NCBI GenBank assembly: GCA_910588015.1
Contig: CAJUOK010000038.1
Location: 1-10,580 of the forward strand
Direction of reading: 5' to 3'
Source of the DNA: an uncultured Christensenellaceae bacterium
GTDB lineage: Bacteria; Bacillota; Clostridia; Christensenellales; UBA3700
Length of the DNA: 10,580 nt
Shown: positions 5,631 through 10,580 of the stretch, one piece after another
Position numbering within the stretch: the stretch's first letter is position 1
Layout of the letters: each line of letters opens with the position of its first letter
Program-made: the position numbers and the translations under genes
The notes under the pieces: generated by a model
What the model was told of the DNA's origin: nothing
Databases searched by the model: none
What the model saw: the letters and a program-made list of their open reading frames with translations, nothing else

Positions 5631-6887
5631 ATGAAAAAAGTACCTTTTGTGACAAAAAATCAAATAGAAGAAATAGTCAAGACTTATCCCACGCCATTTC
5701 ATATTTACGACGAGAAAGGCATAAGAGAAAACGCAAGACTTCTTAAAAAAGCATTTGAATGGAACAAAGGTTTTAAAGAATATTTCGCAGTAAAAGCTAC
5801 GCCAAATCCATATATTCTTCAAGTTCTCAAAGAAGAAGGCGCGGGAGTAGACTGCTCTTCCCTCACAGAACTTATGATGAGCGACAAGGTGGGATTTAAA
5901 GGACACGATATTATGTTTTCGTCCAACGTAACTCCCGTAGAAGATTTTAAACTTGCCGCAGAACTCGGCGCAATCATAAATTTCGATGACCTATCTCATA
6001 TAGATTATTATAAAAATATTGCGCCTTTTCAAGATACGATGTGCTGCAGATACAATCCGGGCGGAGACTTTACTCTCAACAACGAGATAATGGACACTCC
6101 TAAAGACGCTAAATACGGAATGACCAAAGAACAAATCAAAATAGCATATTCCAAACTAAAAGAATACGGAGTCAAGAACTTCGGAATTCACGCATTCTTG
6201 GCAAGCAACACCGTCGGCACGGGTTATTACCCCACGCTGGCAAAAATACTGTTTGAACTCGCCGTGGAAATTAAAAACGAAGTCGGAGTCCACATTTCAT
6301 TTATCAATCTTTCGGGCGGCGTAGGCGTACAGTACCGTCCAGATAAAGAAGGCAACGATATTCTTGCGATAGGCGAAGGCGTACGCAAGGCTTATGAAGA
6401 AGTGCTTGTTCCCAACGATATGGACGACGTGGCTATATTTACGGAGCTCGGCAGATTTATGTTGGCTCCCTACGGCGCGCTTATTGCCAAAGTTATTCAC
6501 AAAAAACATATTTGGAAAGAATACGTCGGTCTTGACGCTTGCGCGGCAAACTTGATGCGCCCCGCAATCTACGGCGCTTATCACCATATAACTGTGCTCG
6601 GCAAGGAAAATCAACCTTTGACCTATAAATGCGACGTCACGGGCGGTCTTTGCGAAAACTGCGATAAATTCGCCGTTGACAGAATGTTGCCGCAAGTGGA
6701 AATCGGCGATTACGTCAATATTCACGACGCAGGCGCGCACGGTTTTTCTATGGGCTATAACTACAACGGCAAACTTCGCTCTGCAGAACTTCTTCTCAAA
6801 GAAGACGGCTCGGTAAAACTTATTAGAAGAGCCGAAACGCCTCAAGATTACTTTGCAACGCTTGATTTCAGCGAATTCAAGAACTAA
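5631..6887 (+). CDS. lysA: Diaminopimelate decarboxylase LysA
   Basis: LysA is a pyridoxal-phosphate enzyme that decarboxylates meso-diaminopimelate to L-lysine. The 418-residue product has the alanine-racemase-type barrel first: Lys55 in YFAVKATPNP is the cofactor lysine, and NLSGGVGVQYRPD (227-238) is the glycine loop binding phosphate. Glu272-Leu-Gly-Arg275 and the C-terminal beta domain with Cys341-Glu342 (GGLCENCDKFA) and Tyr378 (GYNYNG) give the substrate site. The usual HxHxGS segment reads GIHAFLASNT (186-194), which I recall as normal for one clade of Clostridia and Bacteroidetes enzymes. CENCD rather than the more common CENND/CESGD is a small variation. GGAG lies 10 bases before the ATG. 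A related amino-acid decarboxylase with another substrate is the main alternative. Confidence 0.88.
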   Translation: MKKVPFVTKNQIEEIVKTYPTPFHIYDEKGIRENARLLKKAFEWNKGFKEYFAVKATPNPYILQVLKEEGAGVDCSSLTELMMSDKVGFKGHDIMFSSNVTPVEDFKLAAELGAIINFDDLSHIDYYKNIAPFQDTMCCRYNPGGDFTLNNEIMDTPKDAKYGMTKEQIKIAYSKLKEYGVKNFGIHAFLASNTVGTGYYPTLAKILFELAVEIKNEVGVHISFINLSGGVGVQYRPDKEGNDILAIGEGVRKAYEEVLVPNDMDDVAIFTELGRFMLAPYGALIAKVIHKKHIWKEYVGLDACAANLMRPAIYGAYHHITVLGKENQPLTYKCDVTGGLCENCDKFAVDRMLPQVEIGDYVNIHDAGAHGFSMGYNYNGKLRSAELLLKEDGSVKLIRRAETPQDYFATLDFSEFKN

Positions 6888-6950
6888 CCGTCGGCGAAGT
6901 AAACGTATAATCTCAAAAAGCAATAAAATTTAGATTTTATAGGGGGAATT

Positions 6951-7523
6951 ATGAGAAAAAGTAAAAAGGCGGAAAATCAACAACTCAAAGAAGAAGTATC
7001 CACCGATTTGACTCAATCGCAGTCCGACATCGACGAACAGCCTAAAAAAGATAAAAAGAAGATGAGCAAAATTAAATTGCTGTCTGTGCTTTGGACAGCT
7101 TTTATGCTGTGCGTATACGTCGTCTTGGACGCAATAAAAATAGTCAAAAACAGTTGGACAACCGTAAATATAATTATCACAACTTTTTTGGGAGTGCAAA
7201 TTATTCTTTTTATTGTCTTCACTGCCATATCCACAAGGGATAAAAAGACGGGCAAACATCAAAAGACAGCTTTTAAATGGGTCAAAAAAGCAAAAAAGCT
7301 TACGCTTAAACTCACCACTGTCGTTACATCTATTTTGATGTTGGTGAATGTCGAAACAATATCGTTTGGCGACGTTTTCGCCGCAATAGTAGCGATAATT
7401 TCGCTGTTGTTTTTTGTTATTTCTTTGATATTTGCAATCAGAAAGCAAGTTAAAAAAGCAAAAAAAGAAAAGATAAAACAAAATAAAAAGAATAAGAAAT
7501 TAAATAAGCCGTCCAACGATTAA
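6951..7523 (+). CDS. Lysine-rich small integral membrane protein of unknown function
   Basis: The 190-residue product has a charged N-terminal tail (1-40), four likely membrane helices at about 41-62, 71-93, 117-134 and 138-163, a basic loop with many Lys at 97-120, and a very Lys-rich C-terminal tail (164-186, KKAKKEKIKQNKK type). Both tails being on the same, cytoplasmic side is predicted by the positive-inside rule. No enzyme motif or known family is recognised. AGGGGG lies 4 bases before the ATG. The gene starts 63 bases after lysA and may be co-transcribed; a TATAAT at 6906-6911 has no good -35 partner. The stop codon lies in the loop of the terminator hairpin. Confidence 0.75.
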   Translation: MRKSKKAENQQLKEEVSTDLTQSQSDIDEQPKKDKKKMSKIKLLSVLWTAFMLCVYVVLDAIKIVKNSWTTVNIIITTFLGVQIILFIVFTAISTRDKKTGKHQKTAFKWVKKAKKLTLKLTTVVTSILMLVNVETISFGDVFAAIVAIISLLFFVISLIFAIRKQVKKAKKEKIKQNKKNKKLNKPSND

Positions 7524-7539
7524 GCGGACGGCTTTTTGA
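7506..7539 (+). terminator. Intrinsic terminator between convergent genes
   Basis: AAGCCGTCC (7506-7514) pairs with GGACGGCTT (7526-7534), 9 bp with an 11-base loop, followed by TTT on the plus strand. It overlaps the last codons of the membrane-protein gene. On the minus strand it lies just past the RadC-family gene and is followed by ATTTAATTTCTT, so it may end transcription from both sides. Confidence 0.75.
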
Positions 7540-7554
7540 TAACAGTTAAGTTAA

Positions 7555-8337
7555 TCACTTTTTATCAGCGAATTTGCGCAATTTCATAGCATATTTATCA
7601 GTAGCTTTGGCGTTTGCCAAATACTTATCAAACGAGCCCGCATAACAAGCGAGCTTGTCGTTTTCTCTAAACGAGAAATACCCTTCCGACGCTATGATTA
7701 GATGGTCGACTAGAGTTATGCCCAGCACTTCCGCAAGCGATATAAGCCAAATTGTAAATTCGCAGTCGCTCGGCGACGGCAACGGACTTCCCGACGGATG
7801 ATTATGCGCCAACAAAATGCAATTGCCTTCAGAATTGGCAGTACGCAATATGAATTCGCGGGTGTTGAGCTGACAGGAATCCAAATTGCCCGAACCTATT
7901 TTGCAACTCTCAAGCAACATACCTTTGGAATTGACGATAACCATATATATCGCTTCTTCTTTCTCGTCGGAAAACAGACTTCGAAAATACTCCACTGCGT
8001 GTTGAGTCGTGTCAAGCATTGGTTTTTGCCCGAATTTCTGCAAATTATATCTTTTGAAGACTTGCGGCAGCGTGGTGAGATACAAAGCCGCGCTCTCCGT
8101 CATATTCTTTACTTCTTCCAACAGTTTGGGCGAAGCGTCGAATACCTTTTCCAAAGAGCCGAATCTATCAATCAATTCGTGAGCAATGGGGTTGGTATCT
8201 TTCATAGGTACAAAAGGATACAGCAAAAACTCCAATATTTCGTGTTGAGGCATATTGGCTACGCCTTGACTTTTTATCCTTTCTCGCATTCGGTCTCTGT
8301 GACCTTGATGAGGATTTTTCTTTTTCTCTTGTGTCAT
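7555..8337 (-). CDS. radC: RadC-family JAB/JAMM-domain protein
   Basis: The 260-residue product has the RadC layout: an N-terminal GHRDRMRERI block (12-21), a helix-hairpin-helix-like part (LEFLLYPFVPMKDTNPIAHELIDRFGSL, about 35-62) and a C-terminal JAMM (MPN+) domain. The metal site is complete: Glu143, His178 and His180 in AHNHPSG, and Asp191 in PSPSDCEF. RadC proteins were first linked to DNA repair, but that role is disputed; JAMM folds are metal-dependent hydrolases. The start is ATG 8335-8337 with only a weak AAAGAAAA upstream. It is kept because the RadC signature GHRxR begins at residue 12. It lies 28 bases after the protease gene and probably belongs to the same transcript. Confidence 0.9.
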   Translation of the reverse strand: MTQEKKKNPHQGHRDRMRERIKSQGVANMPQHEILEFLLYPFVPMKDTNPIAHELIDRFGSLEKVFDASPKLLEEVKNMTESAALYLTTLPQVFKRYNLQKFGQKPMLDTTQHAVEYFRSLFSDEKEEAIYMVIVNSKGMLLESCKIGSGNLDSCQLNTREFILRTANSEGNCILLAHNHPSGSPLPSPSDCEFTIWLISLAEVLGITLVDHLIIASEGYFSFRENDKLACYAGSFDKYLANAKATDKYAMKLRKFADKK

Positions 8338-8365
8338 TTTTTCTTTAGTAATATATGTTTATTTA

Positions 8366-9238
8366 TTAAGCTGCCGCTCCGCTGTCTAATTCTGCAGGCG
8401 GCGTGGTCTTATAATCAATCTTGACGCTCTTTATGCTGTCCAAAAATTTGATTACCACGTCAATAGGAATCGCACAGCCAATGCCGTAGGTATCCTTGGT
8501 TGCGCCCTCTACTCTTGCAAACACGATGCCGCTAACTCTGCTGTATGCGTTGAGAAGCGGTCCTCCGCTGTTGCCGTGATTGATATTTCCGTCAAGCACA
8601 ATGGATTGGTAAGCGTCGTTTTTATTCAACTGCAACGCAGGTGAAGCAACTGTCAACTCCGTAAGTATCAAACCTATGTTTTCGGGATTGCCTATCGTAT
8701 AAAGTCTTTCGCCGTAATATAATTCGTGACTTGTCTCCAATACGAGCGGTTGAAATTTTTGAGAAATAAGCGGAATACCCGAAGTGGCAATTTTTAATAC
8801 TGCAACGTCGGCTGTGGAGCTGTATGCTATCAAATTTGCCGAATATTCCTTATTGTCGATAAAAACAACGCTATAGTTGGCTTTCATAGGCGATTCGGAT
8901 TCAAACATCGGAGTATCGCTGCCTGTTGAACTGAAACGAATAACGCAATGACGGTTGGTCACGACATAGCCGTCTTCGGTAATTACAAATCCGCTGCTGG
9001 CGCTAGTTGCGACGGAAGAATTGTTTTTCTTATATTCGCTTATTATGCGGACGCAAGACGCGTGGGTATTATTAAATACTATACTTGCGACGCGCGCATC
9101 GTCAACGGTTCCTATATCTAAATAATAATTATTGGGATTAGAATTGTTTGAAAACAGTCCGTTACAAGCCGTAAAAGATACAAACAGTGCAACAAATATT
9201 ATGCAAATTAAAATCACCCAAATGCGTTTTTTCGTCAT
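8366..9238 (-). CDS. Trypsin-like serine protease lipoprotein (HtrA/DegP-type, no PDZ)
   Basis: This is an extracytoplasmic serine protease of the chymotrypsin fold. With start ATG 9236-9238 the product has 290 residues. Residues 4-24 are a hydrophobic signal segment ending SFTAC, so Cys25 is the probable lipidated residue, although Phe at -3 is a weak lipobox. The catalytic triad is His97 (TNRHCV), Asp144 (TADVAVLKI) and Ser224 (NHGNSGGPLL), all with HtrA-type surroundings; the GNPENIG loop also fits. No PDZ domain follows, and the chain ends with a short Pro/Ala-rich tail. The chosen start overlaps the previous stop as ATGA and has GGAG 9 bases upstream; an in-frame ATG at 9292 would put 18 extra residues before the signal peptide. 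Its substrate is unknown. Confidence 0.88.
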   Translation of the reverse strand: MTKKRIWVILICIIFVALFVSFTACNGLFSNNSNPNNYYLDIGTVDDARVASIVFNNTHASCVRIISEYKKNNSSVATSASSGFVITEDGYVVTNRHCVIRFSSTGSDTPMFESESPMKANYSVVFIDNKEYSANLIAYSSTADVAVLKIATSGIPLISQKFQPLVLETSHELYYGERLYTIGNPENIGLILTELTVASPALQLNKNDAYQSIVLDGNINHGNSGGPLLNAYSRVSGIVFARVEGATKDTYGIGCAIPIDVVIKFLDSIKSVKIDYKTTPPAELDSGAAA

Positions 9239-10080
9239 CTCGTCAAACTCCATTTTTCCGTATGCATCGCCTCTTCGCCCACTTGCATACATTTTATCGG
9301 AGAAAGTGTCTCAATCTCCAACATTATATCGTTGGTATAAGATTCGATATTACAATTATTGTCACCGTATTCTCCTTCCGGCGAAATAAAATCAATCGTG
9401 AATCGCATACCTTTTATATCTACGCTCACCGCGCCGCAAGCAAAAGTTCCTATTTTTATTGGCTGCGGATTATTCTTTTGCTGCAAGGTTATCTTATCGT
9501 TTTGTATGCAAAGTCTTTCGTCCTTGATATCTGTATAACTCCAAAGCGTTATGTTGCGATTGGGCAAAAGTCCAGTGTCCTGCGTACTAATAGGGATACA
9601 AGCTTTTGCGCCTTTATCCATAACAGAAAGCGCCCACAACGCTATCGGCGGCGTTGTGTTTTTACCATTGTTGACGAATTTATGCTCGACAGTCGCGTTG
9701 CCGTCCTCGGTCATAGTTATTTTTATAGATTTTTGGATTCCCGTAGTCTCTTCAACGTCCGTCAAAAACGTCACGCTGTCGCCGTTTTCGATTACGTTAA
9801 CTGCAGCGTTATCGGGATAATATGTGTCCATATATTCGGGACACTTCCAAAGTCTATGTCCGCCGTAGATATGCCAAATTCCTTTGTTCGGCAAGTTTTT
9901 ATCAAAATACTCTCCGCCTTTATTAATCAAGTCTTTTTCGTCTTCATAAAATATATTTTCGCCGCCGTCAAAGCCGTAATAAATCACTCTAGGTCCCACG
10001 TCGACGGTAACAAGCATAGTTTTTCCGCCCTTTGATAGTTTTGCACATTTTCCAAAACTTTTATAATTGACAAATTCCAT
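9235..10080 (-). CDS. Putative galactose-mutarotase-like (aldose 1-epimerase fold / DUF4380-like) protein
   Basis: The 281-residue product is rich in beta strands. It shows the layout of the mutarotase-like superfamily: an N-terminal strand pair with GPRVIYYGFDGGENIFYE (29-46), GGHRLWKCPE (73-82) followed by TYYPDN (86-91), and a C-terminal block ending IKCMQVGEEAMHTEKWSL, like the GExxxHxExW ending of sugar-mutarotase-like domains. No signal peptide or membrane segment is visible, so it should be cytoplasmic. Substrate and activity cannot be assigned, and the catalytic histidine/glutamate pair of true aldose epimerases is not identified with certainty. GGGAG lies 10 bases before the ATG. It is the first gene of an apparent three-gene operon, its stop overlapping the protease start by 4 bases. 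Confidence 0.6.
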   Translation of the reverse strand: MEFVNYKSFGKCAKLSKGGKTMLVTVDVGPRVIYYGFDGGENIFYEDEKDLINKGGEYFDKNLPNKGIWHIYGGHRLWKCPEYMDTYYPDNAAVNVIENGDSVTFLTDVEETTGIQKSIKITMTEDGNATVEHKFVNNGKNTTPPIALWALSVMDKGAKACIPISTQDTGLLPNRNITLWSYTDIKDERLCIQNDKITLQQKNNPQPIKIGTFACGAVSVDIKGMRFTIDFISPEGEYGDNNCNIESYTNDIMLEIETLSPIKCMQVGEEAMHTEKWSLTR

Positions 10081-10118
10081 AAATTGGATTCTCCCTTAAT
10101 TTACATTTTTTCAATAAA

Positions 10119-10147
10119 ATTTTATCACATTATTTTTATAATATCAA
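10119..10147 (-). promoter_or_regulatory. Promoter of the mutarotase-like/protease/radC operon
   Basis: TTGATA (10147-10142), a 17-base spacer and TAAAAT (10124-10119) with TGA before it (extended -10) lie 39 bases upstream of the start codon at 10080. The remaining stretch 10148-10252 is very AT-rich and shows nothing else. Confidence 0.7.
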
Positions 10148-10252
10148 GGCTAATAAAATTTTTTATTTTTTCTTATATAAAAAGTTTACATAAAATATAT
10201 TTATATCCTGAAATAGCTTTGGCAAGATATAATTTGGGGATAAAAAAATATG

Positions 10253-10280
10253 TCATTACAACTGGAACGTAGTGTAATGA
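10253..10280. repeat. Hairpin unit of the dispersed palindromic repeat cluster
   Basis: TCATTACA (10253-10260) and TGTAATGA (10273-10280) are perfect inverted arms of 8 bp around a 12-base loop. The following AGAAATCTC resembles the GAGAAATCT end of the repeat at 10372-10396, so this appears to be a further copy of that repeat in the same orientation. Confidence 0.5.
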
Positions 10281-10309
10281 AGAAATCTCATCTATTTTTT
10301 ATATTGATT

Positions 10310-10396
10310 AGACCTCTCCACTACGGTCGAGGTGACAAAAAACTACGCTCGAAACGACTTATTGATTTTGGCATTCCGAGCGTAGTCGAGAAATCT
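10310..10396. repeat. Composite REP-like element, three related copies
   Basis: AGACCTCTCCACTACGGTCG (from 10310) and, on the other strand, AGATTTCTCGACTACGCTCG (from 10396) are inverted copies with about 20 of 28 positions identical. A third copy, AACTACGCTCGAAACGAC (10331-10348), lies between them in the plus orientation. The core is TCTCGACTACGCTCGGAATGAC, a type of short palindromic sequence that occurs scattered through many bacterial genomes. It lies between the operon start and the end of the next gene, with no coding frame. Confidence 0.65.
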
Positions 10397-10407
10397 ATTC
10401 AGTTTAT

Positions 10408-10580
10408 TTATCTCATTGCCTTTTGCTCTTTGAGATACTCAACATATCTCTCTATCTGGTCTTCTCTCAAGTCTATCATCTTCTTTGCCGTTGCATATGC
10501 TTGAGCATCGTCGATTATTACTTCAGTTTCCTTGACTTTGACTTTAGTACCTTCGCTTCCTGCGTCTCTTCTGATGTCTT
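10408..10580 (-). CDS. 3' end of an unrecognised protein gene (partial)
   Basis: From the right edge the minus strand is open for 56 codons to a TAA at 10408-10410. The product ends KETEVIIDDAQAYATAK, then KMIDLREDQIERYVEYLKEQ and KAMR. It is highly charged and probably alpha-helical, with a coiled-coil-like Lys/Glu pattern, and has no membrane segment. No family is recognised. Coding character is supported by the balanced amino-acid mix and by the end falling just before the repeat cluster. The start lies outside the window. Confidence 0.65.
   Translation of the reverse strand, partial: DIRRDAGSEGTKVKVKETEVIIDDAQAYATAKKMIDLREDQIERYVEYLKEQKAMR

Noticed and set aside
6297..6923. Minus-strand frame of 208 codons over lysA
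   Set aside because: Shadow of the strongly supported lysA gene; no recognisable protein.
9187..10035. Long plus-strand frame of 282 codons
   Set aside because: It is antisense to the mutarotase-like gene and the start of the protease; its sequence has no domain-like features, while the minus-strand genes have promoter, ribosome binding sites and motifs.
10253..10396. CRISPR array
   Set aside because: Copies are imperfect, in both orientations and not separated by regular spacers.

Overview
The window looks like chromosomal DNA of a low-GC, Clostridia-like Firmicute. The grounds are AT-rich intergenic DNA, strong AGGAGG/GGGAG-type ribosome binding sites, sigma-70/A type promoters, a RadC and a LysA of the kind found in Clostridia, and a preQ1-I type riboswitch that acts by transcription attenuation. 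This assignment is an inference and no species can be named.

Left part (1-1690): accessory or decayed DNA. It holds what looks like the last codons of an IS30-family transposase (1-49), a hairpin (66-90), a palindromic non-coding element (114-167), a BspA-type leucine-rich-repeat gene on the minus strand (361-1269), and a broken IS200/IS605 TnpA fragment (1460-1657) next to a strong hairpin with a T-run (1664-1687).

Centre (1689-4690, minus strand): a compact operon for de novo preQ1 synthesis, in transcription order queD-queE-folE-queC-queF. FolE makes dihydroneopterin triphosphate from GTP, QueD makes 6-carboxytetrahydropterin, QueE makes 7-carboxy-7-deazaguanine, QueC makes preQ0 and QueF reduces it to preQ1. 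The genes overlap or are separated by 1-8 bases. Upstream lie a near-consensus promoter and a leader with a preQ1-I-like aptamer whose A-rich tail can also form an antiterminator. That antiterminator excludes a 10-bp terminator followed by seven Us just before the queD ribosome binding site. The leader therefore reads as a feedback OFF switch for the whole pathway.

Between 4691 and 5630 there is mostly non-coding DNA, with a decayed-looking reading frame and one small candidate gene (5051-5248, minus) that has its own promoter and ribosome binding site. On the plus strand, lysA (5631-6887, final step of lysine synthesis) has a near-perfect promoter. It is followed by a lysine-rich four-helix membrane protein gene (6951-7523) and a terminator that may work in both directions.

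Right part (7555-10080, minus strand): an apparent operon of a mutarotase-like protein, a trypsin-like (HtrA/DegP-type) lipoprotein protease and a RadC-family JAMM protein, with a good promoter at 10119-10147. The right border carries a cluster of short palindromic dispersed repeats (10253-10396) and the 3' end of an unrecognised minus-strand gene (10408-10580). I see no tRNA, rRNA or CRISPR array. I find no clear new multi-gene system; the best regulatory finding is the preQ1 attenuator.
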